DNA of 64,000 bases from Flavobacteriaceae bacterium YJPT1-3 (GTDB lineage: Bacteria; Bacteroidota; Bacteroidia; Flavobacteriales; Flavobacteriaceae), in contig CP123444.1 in the NCBI GenBank assembly GCA_029866965.1, positions 372,001 to 436,000 on the forward strand. The letters run 5' to 3'. The notes below the pieces were generated by a model, which was not told where the DNA came from, did no database searches, and was given only the letters and a program-made list of their open reading frames with translations. Made by a program: the position numbers and the translations under genes. The stretch's first letter is position 1, and every line of letters starts with the position of its first letter. Shown piece after piece: positions 9,029 through 17,024 of this stretch.

Positions 9029-10126
9029 TTATGCCTCTTCCATTCGAGCGATCTTCTTCTGGTGATTGATCGATTCCTGGTGAATCGCTTTAAATACCCT
9101 CAAGATGAATTCTTCACTCAAATTATGCTTTTCTCCTTCCAGGATCATGGCTCCCAAAATTTCGTTCCAACGCTTGGTCTGCAAGATAGCTACGTTATTG
9201 GCCACTTTTAATTCCCCAATGCTGTCCGCAATTTTCATACGTTTCCCCAAACTCTCGATCAATTGATGATCGACCACATCGATCTGCGTGCGCAGGGTGT
9301 TCAGTTTATTGTTGAATTCTGCCTCGGTGCCTTCCTCTTTTCTGATCTTCAGATCCACCATCATTTGCACCAGGGTTTCCGGCGTGATCTGCTGAGCCGC
9401 ATCGCTCCAGGCGTTGTCCGGATCGTAATGCGTCTCCACCATCAAACCATCATAGTTCAGATCGAGGCCGGTTTGACAGAGATCAAATATGATATCCCGC
9501 CTTCCTGCAATGTGAGAAGGATCGAGAATGAGGGGAATATCCGGCATTCGATTCTGTAGATCGATCGCCAGTTGCCACTCCGGATTATTGCGGTAGCGCG
9601 TTTTCTCATAAGTAGAGAATCCACGATGGATCACCCCCAAATTTTTGACGTCAGCGGTATAGAACCGCTCAACAGCTCCTAACCACAAGGCCAGATCAGG
9701 ATTGACCGGATTCTTGATCAGGACCGGTTTGTCCGTCCCTTTTAAGGCGTCTGCAATTTCCTGGACAATAAATGGAGAAACTGTGGTTCGCGCTCCGATC
9801 CACAAAATATCGATATCGTGCTTTAAGGCCAGATCAACGTGATTGGCATTAGCGACCTCCGTGGTAGTCAGCATGCCGGTCTCTTCCTTGGCTTTTTGCA
9901 TCCACTTCAGACCCAGCGCCCCTACGCCTTCAAAATTCCCCGGACGGGTGCGTGGTTTCCAAATTCCGGCCCGTAAGACGGTAGCGTCCGTATCTTTGAG
10001 TTGATGGGCGATCTTCAATACCTGCGCTTCGGTTTCGGCACTACAGGGACCTGCTATGACCAGTGGATGGTCGAGTCCGAAGGCATCCAGCCAGTTTCTT
10101 AATTCTTTCTTGTTTTCCATAACCAT
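9029..10126 (-). CDS. Bifunctional 3-deoxy-7-phosphoheptulonate synthase / chorismate mutase
   Basis: 365 residues. The N-terminal 260 or so residues form a DAHP synthase of the KDO8P-synthase-like class, with VIAGPCSAET, RAGIWKPRTRPGNF and ILDPSHIAGRRD. The C-terminal 90 residues form an AroQ-type chorismate mutase helix bundle: NTLRTQIDVVDHQLIESLGKR and IGELKVANN. The fusion links the first step of the shikimate pathway to the branch into prephenate and is typical of Bacteroidota. It sits 21 nt downstream of tyrA. A second in-frame ATG two codons later is an alternative start. Confidence 0.93.
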   Translation of the reverse strand: MVMENKKELRNWLDAFGLDHPLVIAGPCSAETEAQVLKIAHQLKDTDATVLRAGIWKPRTRPGNFEGVGALGLKWMQKAKEETGMLTTTEVANANHVDLALKHDIDILWIGARTTVSPFIVQEIADALKGTDKPVLIKNPVNPDLALWLGAVERFYTADVKNLGVIHRGFSTYEKTRYRNNPEWQLAIDLQNRMPDIPLILDPSHIAGRRDIIFDLCQTGLDLNYDGLMVETHYDPDNAWSDAAQQITPETLVQMMVDLKIRKEEGTEAEFNNKLNTLRTQIDVVDHQLIESLGKRMKIADSIGELKVANNVAILQTKRWNEILGAMILEGEKHNLSEEFILRVFKAIHQESINHQKKIARMEEA

Positions 10127-10147
10127 ACAAATTTACGGCTTGCGCCA

Positions 10148-10999
10148 TTAAGAGATTCCTTTTAAAATGTTTTTAATGTGATTGGTGTTGACCATCTCGG
10201 CGTGTACCCCTTCAAAATTTTCAGATTCCATCAAGGATTTGAAGTGCGTTAAATTTTCAATATATCCTTCTAAGCCTTTGATGATATTTGCCCTATTCTG
10301 CTCGAAGATCGGGGTCCAGGTATCCGGATTACTTTTTGCCAGCCGCACAGTGGAGGCGAATCCACTTCCGGCCATGTCAAAAATATCCCGTTCGTTCTTT
10401 TCCTCATCGATCACCGTTTTTCCTAACATAAACGAACTGATGTGCGACAAATGCGAAACATACGCGATGTGTTTGTCGTGCGACTCCGGATCCATATAGC
10501 GGATACGCATGCCAATACGCTTAAACAGATCGAGTGCAAATTCCTGCAGCATAAAGGCTGTTTTCTCTACTTCACAGATGATATTCACCTTGCCCTCAAA
10601 TAGACGGTCAATGGCTGCCGAAGGTCCGGAAAACTCGGTTCCGGCAATGGGGTGTGCCGCCAGATAATGGCGTCGCTTGGGGTGTTGAGCCACCTCCTCA
10701 CAGATGCCTGCTTTGGTCGATCCCATATCGATCACCAGGGCCTGATCGTGCAGACGATCTAAGATCGCCGGCAATTGCTTACGCGCGGCATCCACCGGAA
10801 TGGCTAAAATGACGAGATCGGCCTGAGCCAATCCATCCAGGGTCATGGTTTTATCAATAACCCCCAGGCGCTGAGCTTCTTCCAGATGAGCCGGATGCTG
10901 GTCCATCCCATAAAACTCGAATTCAGGTTCGATACGGCGCAGATCACGCAAAAACGATCCTCCAATTAAGCCCACTCCAATGCTCACCACTTTTTTCAT
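10148..10999 (-). CDS. tyrA: Prephenate dehydrogenase
   Basis: 283 residues beginning with a dinucleotide-binding fold, VSIGVGLIGGSFLRDL, which carries the GxGLIGGS signature of TyrA. It also has VIDMGSTKAGICEEV and HPIAGTEFSGP, the usual catalytic and substrate-binding region with a conserved His. The enzyme converts prephenate to 4-hydroxyphenylpyruvate with NAD(P)+ on the way to tyrosine. Its start overlaps the stop of the aminotransferase gene by 4 nt, so the two are translationally coupled. Confidence 0.93.
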   Translation of the reverse strand: MKKVVSIGVGLIGGSFLRDLRRIEPEFEFYGMDQHPAHLEEAQRLGVIDKTMTLDGLAQADLVILAIPVDAARKQLPAILDRLHDQALVIDMGSTKAGICEEVAQHPKRRHYLAAHPIAGTEFSGPSAAIDRLFEGKVNIICEVEKTAFMLQEFALDLFKRIGMRIRYMDPESHDKHIAYVSHLSHISSFMLGKTVIDEEKNERDIFDMAGSGFASTVRLAKSNPDTWTPIFEQNRANIIKGLEGYIENLTHFKSLMESENFEGVHAEMVNTNHIKNILKGIS

Positions 11000-12141
11000 T
11001 CGAATCGTTTTATGGCTTCCTGAATATCCGTCTCACTCACGCACAAGGAAAAACGTATGTATCCTGTGCCCTGACTTCCGAACACCGTGCCCGGGGTTAT
11101 AAAGATGCTGTGTGTGTAAAGCAGTTCATCGATAAAGGCGTTGGCTTCCCGGCCCGGTGGGAGTTTAGCCCAAACAAACAGTCCGGCGCCTTCTCTGCTG
11201 TAGGTACAGCCTAAGCGATCAGCCAGTTTCCAGATCAGGGCGCGTCTTTTTCGGTAGGTAGCGTTCAAATTTTTAAACCAATTTCCTTCCGTATTGAGCA
11301 CAGCTGCCGCTCCTTTTTGAATCCCGTAGAACATGCCGCTGTCCATATTGCTCTTTACTTTTAAAATATTAGCGATCATCTCCGGCGCACCAGCGACCAA
11401 TCCCATTCTCCATCCCGCCAGATTGAACGATTTGCTCAAGGAGTTCAACTCCAGGCAATGCTCAGCGGCACCCGGCGTACTCAATAGGGAAAGAGGATGA
11501 TCGTTTAAAATAAAGCTGTAGGGATTATCATTGATCAGTAACAGATCATTCGCTTTCGCGAAAGCGACCACATCCTCAAAAGCCTGAGCACTGGCCTGAT
11601 ACCCTGTGGGCATATGCGGGTAATTGATCCACATCAATTTCACCTTACTTAGATCTTCTGCTGCCAAGGCTTCCAGATCAGGCAACCAGTCATTTTTGGC
11701 ACTTAAGGCATAGAAACGCGGATGGGCCTGAACCAGTTTAGTGACGGCTGCGTAGGTTGGATAACCGGGATTGGGAAGCAAGACCTCATCTCCGGGATTG
11801 AGGTAGGCCATACTGATATGCATGATCCCTTCTTTGGAACCCATCAAGGGCAAAAGCTGCTGTTCAGGATCGAGAGTTACCCCGTAATGTCGTTGGTAAA
11901 AACCGGCCATGGCCTGGCGCAATTCAGGCAAGCCCCGGTAGCTTTGATATTGATGGGCTTTAGGAGCGGTCAGAGCCTGGGTCAGTGCCTGGACGGCTTC
12001 TGGCGGCGGCGGAAGATCAGGGCTTCCGATGCCCATGTTGATGATGGGTTTTCCCTCAGCGGCCAATTGGGCCACTTCTTGCAATTTAGACGCAAAATAG
12101 TAGGTAGAGGTGGTCGATAAGCGCTCTGCTGCTGCGATCAT
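10996..12141 (-). CDS. Class I/II pyridoxal-phosphate aminotransferase of the aromatic operon
   Basis: 381 residues of the fold-type I aspartate-aminotransferase family. The PLP lysine lies in NSLSKSFNLAGWRMG, with NPGYPTY and the INYPHMPTG segment as other conserved parts. Its position between pheA and tyrA, overlapping both by 4 nt, suggests that it transaminates prephenate, phenylpyruvate or hydroxyphenylpyruvate. The exact substrate cannot be read from sequence. A 16-bp copy of the CGCTTTCGCGAAAGCG palindrome lies at 11551-11566 and encodes AFAKA-like residues. Confidence 0.88.
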   Translation of the reverse strand: MIAAAERLSTTSTYYFASKLQEVAQLAAEGKPIINMGIGSPDLPPPPEAVQALTQALTAPKAHQYQSYRGLPELRQAMAGFYQRHYGVTLDPEQQLLPLMGSKEGIMHISMAYLNPGDEVLLPNPGYPTYAAVTKLVQAHPRFYALSAKNDWLPDLEALAAEDLSKVKLMWINYPHMPTGYQASAQAFEDVVAFAKANDLLLINDNPYSFILNDHPLSLLSTPGAAEHCLELNSLSKSFNLAGWRMGLVAGAPEMIANILKVKSNMDSGMFYGIQKGAAAVLNTEGNWFKNLNATYRKRRALIWKLADRLGCTYSREGAGLFVWAKLPPGREANAFIDELLYTHSIFITPGTVFGSQGTGYIRFSLCVSETDIQEAIKRFE

Positions 12142-12983
12142 GATTGCTGATTTTTATAGGTTCCTAACACCTTAAAATCGGGTGTCATGATCTTTAAAAG
12201 GGCCTCGGCCTTTTCAAAATGCGCGTACTGCTCGAAAGTCACGTCAACAAACATGGCGTATTTCCAGGGTTGATCAATTACCGGCAGTGACTGGATCTTG
12301 GTCAGGTTGAGTTTACAATCGCTCATCACATTGAGTACAGCAGCCAGACTGCCTCTTTTGTGTTCGGTGGTAAAGCGAATGGAGGCCTTATTGATGAGCT
12401 CGGCTTCCTGTCGACCACGCCGTTTTAGGATAAAAAAGCGGGTGGCATTCTCATTAATGGTTTGGATCTCGGCACTGAGGATTTGTAGATGATAGATCTG
12501 AGCGGCGCTTTGACTGGCAATGGCCGCGATGCCTTTTAAATGTTGTTCTTCAATACGGCGAGCTACATCGGCCGTATCGATATCTTCCACGAGTTTAATG
12601 TCGGGATAATCCCTGAAAAACTTCCGGCACTGCAACAGGGCCATGGGGTGCGACCATACCTCGCGAATGTCTTCCATATCCTGTCCCGGAAGCGCCATCA
12701 AATGGTGATGAATATTCAGGTAGTATTCCCCTTCAATGTATAAGTTGTACTCATCCAGTAGCGCATAGTTGGGCAAGATGGCTCCGGCTATGGAGTTCTC
12801 GATGGCCATGACTGCATGACTGCTCTGATCCTGCTGCAGACTGTCAGCAATATTCTGAAAAGTGCGACACTCTTCAATCTGGACCGATGACCCAAAATAC
12901 TCCTGAGCCACCTGATGGTGAAAAGATCCGGCGATGCCTTGAATCGCTACTTTGGTGGCCGTTAAAACCTCTTTCTCTTGCAT
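12138..12983 (-). CDS. pheA: Prephenate dehydratase
   Basis: 281 residues from the ATG at 12983. The longer frame starts at a TTG (12992) that lies in the T-run of the upstream terminator, so ATG is the better start. The catalytic domain has AIQGIAGSFHHQVA, MAIENSIAGAILPNY and the NATRFFIL motif (the family TRF, whose Thr is catalytic). A C-terminal ACT domain from about residue 195, TEHKRGSLAAVLNVM, is the expected Phe-feedback site. The enzyme turns prephenate into phenylpyruvate. As first gene of the aromatic operon it sits directly behind the leader-peptide attenuator, and its stop overlaps the aminotransferase start. Confidence 0.94.
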   Translation of the reverse strand: MQEKEVLTATKVAIQGIAGSFHHQVAQEYFGSSVQIEECRTFQNIADSLQQDQSSHAVMAIENSIAGAILPNYALLDEYNLYIEGEYYLNIHHHLMALPGQDMEDIREVWSHPMALLQCRKFFRDYPDIKLVEDIDTADVARRIEEQHLKGIAAIASQSAAQIYHLQILSAEIQTINENATRFFILKRRGRQEAELINKASIRFTTEHKRGSLAAVLNVMSDCKLNLTKIQSLPVIDQPWKYAMFVDVTFEQYAHFEKAEALLKIMTPDFKVLGTYKNQQS

Positions 12984-12990
12984 AAGCTCC

Positions 12991-13023
12991 AAAAAAAAAG
13001 TCCCGACTTACTTATCGAGACTT
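12991..13023 (-). terminator. Attenuator terminator hairpin before pheA
   Basis: On the minus strand, AAGTCTCGA (13015-13023), an 8-nt loop (13007-13014) and TCGGGACTT (12998-13006) form a 9-bp stem with one G-U pair. A run of nine T follows (12991-12999, counting two stem bases). The pheA ATG is 7 nt further on. The position between leader peptide and first structural gene is that of an attenuator rather than an end-of-operon terminator. Confidence 0.9.
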
Positions 13024-13048
13024 GAAGTGAGTGCATATTCGCTTACTT

Positions 13049-13120
13049 TCACAAAAGTCCCGTTTCTTCCTGATAAAAGAAGAAATAGACGCTACCGTGA
13101 AAATAAAACGTAGTTGACAT
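13049..13120 (-). CDS. Phe/Tyr-rich leader peptide of the aromatic operon
   Basis: A 23-codon minus-strand ORF from the ATG at 13118-13120 to the TGA at 13049-13051. It encodes five Phe and three Tyr, all within residues 5-16, including the run YFFFY. The last codons before the stop (Thr-Gly-Leu, ACG GGA CTT) contain CGGGACTT, the same sequence as the 3' arm of the terminator. A ribosome stalled at the aromatic codons would leave this segment free to pair with the terminator's 5' arm (antitermination). A ribosome reaching the stop would cover it and let the terminator form. The peptide itself should have no other role. Confidence 0.88.
   Translation of the reverse strand: MSTTFYFHGSVYFFFYQEETGLL
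13053..13062 (-). promoter_or_regulatory. Candidate antiterminator segment
   Basis: The plus-strand sequence aaaagtcccg here is repeated exactly at 12996-13005, the 3' arm of the terminator. In the transcript either copy can pair with the single AAGUCUCG copy at 13015-13023, so the two structures exclude each other. This is the logic of leader-peptide attenuation. The pairing is read from sequence only. Confidence 0.75.
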
Positions 13121-13330
13121 TATAATTTGTTGATACTGCTAATGTAAATAATTTCTTAAAAAGACCGGGGCTCCCTGAAAATTTTTGCTAAATATTTAGT
13201 GATTGGGCCGCTTTAGCACCCTGAATACCATAATTTTCAAGAGAATTCTGGTTTTATTGATAAATTCCTTTTTGTCATTCCGCGGATCACGCTTATTAAT
13301 TGGAGTACTTTTATTCCCTAAATTGCTTTC

Positions 13331-14227
13331 ATGTCCATCGTAGTTTCAGACATCACTAAATCATACGGGCAGCAACGTGCCCTGGACGGCGTTTCCTTTC
13401 AAGTAAAGCCGGGAGAGATCACGGGTTTCTTAGGCCCCAATGGAGCCGGCAAGTCTACCTTGATGAAAATTCTGACCACCACCGTACTGCCAGACTCCGG
13501 CACGGCCGCACTGGCCGGACACACTATTGGAGATCAAACCCGAGAACTTCAACGTATCGTGGGCTATTTACCCGAAAACAATCCGCTGTACGAAGACCTC
13601 TACGTGAAAGAATACCTGCATTTCGTCAGACAAATTCATCAGGCAGGACCCGAGCGGGTGGCCGCTGTGATCGAGCAAACGGGACTCAGCCCCGAGGCCC
13701 ATAAAAAAATAGGACAACTGTCGAAAGGATACCGGCAACGGGTGGGTCTGGCCGCCGCGCTTATTCATGATCCTGAAGTACTCATACTGGACGAGCCCAC
13801 CACCGGTCTCGATCCCGGGCAGCTTATCGAGATCCGCAAGTTGATCAAAACTTTGGGAGCCTCTAAGACCATCCTCATGTCAACGCACATCATGCAGGAG
13901 GTTGAAGCCATTTGTGATCGGGTGATCGTGATCAAAAAAGGTCAGGTCGTAGCCGATGAGTCTTTAAAAGATCTGCGGGACGGACAGCAGCAACAAATTG
14001 TGGTCGAGTTCGATTACCGGGTGGAGGAAGTAGCCCTGCAGCAGATCAGTCATGTGGATCAAGTAAAGAATACCGGTGGATTTGTTTACGAACTGAGCTT
14101 TTCCACCCAACAGGACATGCGGCCGGTCATATTTGATTTTGCGCATGACAACGGACTGAAGATCCTGGCCATGAACCCTAAAAATCGAAATTTAGAAAGT
14201 CTGTACCTCGAATTGACCCAATCATGA
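13331..14227 (+). CDS. gldA: Gliding-motility-type ABC transporter ATP-binding protein GldA
   Basis: 298 residues with Walker A GPNGAGKS, a signature-like LSKGYRQRVGLA, Walker B VLILDEPTTGLDP and an H-loop MSTHI. The N-terminal half follows GldA closely, including GEITGFLGPNGAGKSTLMKIL, the IVGYLPENNPLYEDLYV Q-loop region and the C-terminal NPKNRNLESLYLELT. In gliding Bacteroidota GldA works with the GldF/GldG membrane subunits, which are usually encoded elsewhere and are not in this window. A generic ABC-2 type ATPase is the alternative. The stop overlaps the next start (ATGA). Confidence 0.85.
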   Translation: MSIVVSDITKSYGQQRALDGVSFQVKPGEITGFLGPNGAGKSTLMKILTTTVLPDSGTAALAGHTIGDQTRELQRIVGYLPENNPLYEDLYVKEYLHFVRQIHQAGPERVAAVIEQTGLSPEAHKKIGQLSKGYRQRVGLAAALIHDPEVLILDEPTTGLDPGQLIEIRKLIKTLGASKTILMSTHIMQEVEAICDRVIVIKKGQVVADESLKDLRDGQQQQIVVEFDYRVEEVALQQISHVDQVKNTGGFVYELSFSTQQDMRPVIFDFAHDNGLKILAMNPKNRNLESLYLELTQS

Positions 14228-15312
14228 TCATCAGCTGGATTCTCTACATCTTAGTTGCCTTTTTTGTGCTGATCAGCTACATTCCGCGCTTGCGCAATCC
14301 GCATTGGGGCTTTCGATCCTGGGGATTCATTCGGGTGCAGACCCTGGTGGCACAACTCATCCTGTTGCCCTTATTATTGATGTGGGGAAGCTTTCGCGAA
14401 AGCGTACACTGGACTTTTGTCGGCCTGCTGGGATTGACCATTCTCTATCAGCTGTATTTGGTCCTTCCATTCACTTCCTTCTACCCCTCCAAACAAAAAT
14501 TCCCCAAAAAGGATTCTTACCACAGGGCTTCACTTAAATTATTTACAGCCAATGTCCTACAAGATAATGACCGGACGGACGAGTTTATCTCGATTGTAAA
14601 ACGTTACGATCCGGATGTGGTACTTGCCATGGAAACGGACAGGGCCTGGGAAAAAGCCCTGGACCAACTGGAATCTACCTATCCACATCAGGTCAAAGTA
14701 CCGCTAGACAATTATTACGGGATGCATGTGTATTCCAAGCTGAGTTTGAGTGATACCAAAACGGAGTATCGGGTGGAACCCGATGTTCCATCCATCACCA
14801 CGACAGTGCATCTAGACGGCGGCATCAAATTACGCCTGTATTGCGTGCATCCCGCACCGCCCAGTCCTACAGAAAATGAAACCTCTAAAGAACGCGATGC
14901 AGAATTGATGTTGATCGGTAAGGAGGTGCGTGAAGAGGATCTTCCCATTGTGGTGTGCGGAGACATGAACGACGTGGTGTGGTCACGGGTAAGTCGGTTG
15001 TTTAAAAAAATGACCAATATGATCGACCCGCGCATCGGCCGGGGCCTCTTCCCTACCTTTCATGCCGGCTATAAATTGCTGCGCTTCCCTTTAGATCATT
15101 TATTCCACACCAGCAATATCTATGTGGATAAGATGGAACGCGGACCCTACTACGGCTCTGATCACTTCCCCATGTATTACGAAATGAGCGTACAGGCCAA
15201 GACCACTACAGACAATGAGCCTGAGCTGGAAGAAGAAGAGGAAGAAGAAATTGAAGAGCGCATTCAGGATGGCTTCGAAAGTGTGCAGAACAAGCCTGCC
15301 CTAAGCAGCTAG
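14224..15312 (+). CDS. Membrane-anchored endonuclease/exonuclease/phosphatase (EEP) family protein
   Basis: 362 residues. Two to three N-terminal membrane segments (ILYILVAFFVLISYI, LILLPLLLMW, FVGLLGLTILYQLYLVL) precede an EEP catalytic domain. This has FTANVLQDN (metal-site Asn), LAMETD (Glu), CVHPAPP, VVCGDMNDV (Asp/Asn) and the terminal SDHFP (Asp/His). The catalytic domain probably faces the periplasm; the substrate is unknown. The C-terminal 30 residues are strongly acidic (a run of Glu). It is coupled to gldA by a 4-nt overlap and ends tail-to-tail with the esterase, sharing 4 nt. Another palindrome copy lies at 14390-14403 (SFRES). Confidence 0.85.
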   Translation: MIISWILYILVAFFVLISYIPRLRNPHWGFRSWGFIRVQTLVAQLILLPLLLMWGSFRESVHWTFVGLLGLTILYQLYLVLPFTSFYPSKQKFPKKDSYHRASLKLFTANVLQDNDRTDEFISIVKRYDPDVVLAMETDRAWEKALDQLESTYPHQVKVPLDNYYGMHVYSKLSLSDTKTEYRVEPDVPSITTTVHLDGGIKLRLYCVHPAPPSPTENETSKERDAELMLIGKEVREEDLPIVVCGDMNDVVWSRVSRLFKKMTNMIDPRIGRGLFPTFHAGYKLLRFPLDHLFHTSNIYVDKMERGPYYGSDHFPMYYEMSVQAKTTTDNEPELEEEEEEEIEERIQDGFESVQNKPALSS

Positions 15313-16199
15313 TGCGGTGAAGCCTGCCCATGCTTATCGTCCAGAATGGCATTGGTTTCACGTCCACCCACTTTACCGAAGGCCCAGTTGATAAAATCAG
15401 GAAATACAGCCCCCCAGGTAGGCAGATCGTGCTTTCCCCCTTCAATCTCGAGATAGACGATATCTCCCGGATAGGAATATCCCTTCTTTTCCAATTCTTT
15501 GATCAGATCCTGCGTGTCGTCTATGGCATCGATGATTCCATTCTTATTCCGGTCTGCTTTTTCGTCCTCGGTGCCGCATTGAAACCAAAATTTCAGATGG
15601 GCCGCATGTGCTCTATTCTCGACCATATTTAAGACCATTCGGCTACGGTCCAGGTGATCCTGAGGATCATAGGCTTTATTTCTCCACCAGAACGATCCGC
15701 TAAAAACTCCCACCTTTCCAAAGGAGTCAGGATGGTTATATACAATGTCAAAAGCTGATAATCCACCCAGAGACATTCCGCAATAGACCCAGTCTAAGGG
15801 ATCCGGAGAGACTTTAAATTCTTGTTTTAGGAAAGGGATAAATTCCTGCATGATGAAGGCCGCATAGTCTTTAGCCCTGGCCCCACGCCCTTTAAAATCG
15901 GCTGCATGCGCCAGACCGTACTCCTGCATCCGTTGATGATTGGTTTCTACTCCTATATAAATAAAGGGTTTGTTCTTTCTGGAATGGAAGGATTGGATGA
16001 GCGTTTTCTCCAGATTCATGGCGGTAAAATCCTGTCCGTCATTCATCAAAAGCACCGGGAAGGTTTTTTGGGTATTTTGATAGGAAGCCGGGGCCACCCA
16101 ACGAAATTTTACCTTGCGGTTGAGGTATTTGGAAGGGAATTGCCCTTTAAGACTGATGTAGTCGAGCTGATAATTCATGGTCGAGATTGGGTGCCGCAA
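15309..16199 (-). CDS. Putative esterase (alpha/beta hydrolase, enterochelin-esterase/EstD type)
   Basis: 296 residues, without a signal peptide. The nucleophile elbow is YCGMSLGG, with Ser at about 143; DDTQDLI and GGKHDLPTW (His) near the C-terminus are the rest of a plausible Ser-Asp-His triad. The domain is the putative-esterase family that also holds enterochelin esterases and acyltransferases. It is divergent from a second esterase of the same fold 96 nt away, and is probably part of the neighbouring amidoligase cluster. An ATG seven codons downstream (16178) may be the true start. Confidence 0.82.
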   Translation of the reverse strand: MRHPISTMNYQLDYISLKGQFPSKYLNRKVKFRWVAPASYQNTQKTFPVLLMNDGQDFTAMNLEKTLIQSFHSRKNKPFIYIGVETNHQRMQEYGLAHAADFKGRGARAKDYAAFIMQEFIPFLKQEFKVSPDPLDWVYCGMSLGGLSAFDIVYNHPDSFGKVGVFSGSFWWRNKAYDPQDHLDRSRMVLNMVENRAHAAHLKFWFQCGTEDEKADRNKNGIIDAIDDTQDLIKELEKKGYSYPGDIVYLEIEGGKHDLPTWGAVFPDFINWAFGKVGGRETNAILDDKHGQASPH

Positions 16200-16295
16200 G
16201 ATAAGGATTTCCTTAAAAAAGGACTTCCCTCCGGGATTTTTAAGTTTAGCAAAGCACTAACACTAATTCACTCAAAATCAATTATATTTAAAGGC

Positions 16296-17009
16296 ATGGC
16301 AGAAATTACCTATTTCCCCTATTATTCCAATATCCTTGAGCGAAACATCCAGGTGGAGGTCACCGGGCACTGGGGGTATCCTATTTTGATGTTCCCTTCT
16401 TCAGGCGGTCAGTTTACGCAGAACCGAGACTTTGGATTGAATGCCTCGGTCATGCATTTGGTCAACGAAGGTAAGATCAAATTGTACAATGTGGAAACTA
16501 TTGATCTGCTGTCCTTTTATGACGATCATCTGCCCTCTGAAGTAAAGATTCACAACTACGAATTGTATATGCAATTCTTAAAAACAGAGTTTATTCCGTT
16601 TCTGCAACGGGAATGCCACACCCATCGAATCGCTACGGCTGGAGTGAGTTTTGGCGGCTATCACGCCGCTAACACGGCATTTCGGTTCCCTGATCTGGTC
16701 TCTCATGTATTTGCGATGAGTGCGGTATTCAATATTCGAAATATGACCCCGCTGTCCGATGATATTCGCATTTACTACAACAGCCCTGATGAATTTATGC
16801 GCAATGAGGAAGGCTGGAAATACCAGCATATGCATATTGTACTGAGCACTTCCGACTGGGATATCTGTAAAGATAAAAATGAACGCATGGCTCGCATCTT
16901 AGAGGAAAAAGGTATCCCCTTTTGGTACGATGAAAAAAAATGGATCGCACACGATTGGCCCCTCTGGAAAATGGTATTTCCTGAACTGGTTGGCCGATAT
17001 TTTAACTAA
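16296..17009 (+). CDS. Putative esterase, cytosolic alpha/beta hydrolase
   Basis: 237 residues from the ATG at 16296. The open frame extends further upstream, but that part lies antisense to the divergent esterase and shows no similarity to this family. The nucleophile elbow is AGVSFGGYH (Ser118), and WIAHDWPLW near the end gives the candidate His. It has the same putative-esterase fold as its divergent neighbour but only weak similarity, so it is not a recent duplicate. It is followed after 15 nt by an ATP-grasp gene and heads the plus-strand amidoligase run. The role is inferred: release or transfer of an acyl or peptidyl intermediate. Confidence 0.83.
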   Translation: MAEITYFPYYSNILERNIQVEVTGHWGYPILMFPSSGGQFTQNRDFGLNASVMHLVNEGKIKLYNVETIDLLSFYDDHLPSEVKIHNYELYMQFLKTEFIPFLQRECHTHRIATAGVSFGGYHAANTAFRFPDLVSHVFAMSAVFNIRNMTPLSDDIRIYYNSPDEFMRNEEGWKYQHMHIVLSTSDWDICKDKNERMARILEEKGIPFWYDEKKWIAHDWPLWKMVFPELVGRYFN

Positions 17010-17024
17010 CTAAAAAACAAACAC

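Noticed and set aside
12984-12992. TTG start of pheA at 12992
   Set aside because: It overlaps the terminator T-run; the ATG at 12983 gives the normal N-terminus.
15906-16295. Long in-frame extension upstream of the second esterase
   Set aside because: It lies wholly antisense to the divergent esterase; the family N-terminus fits the ATG at 16296.
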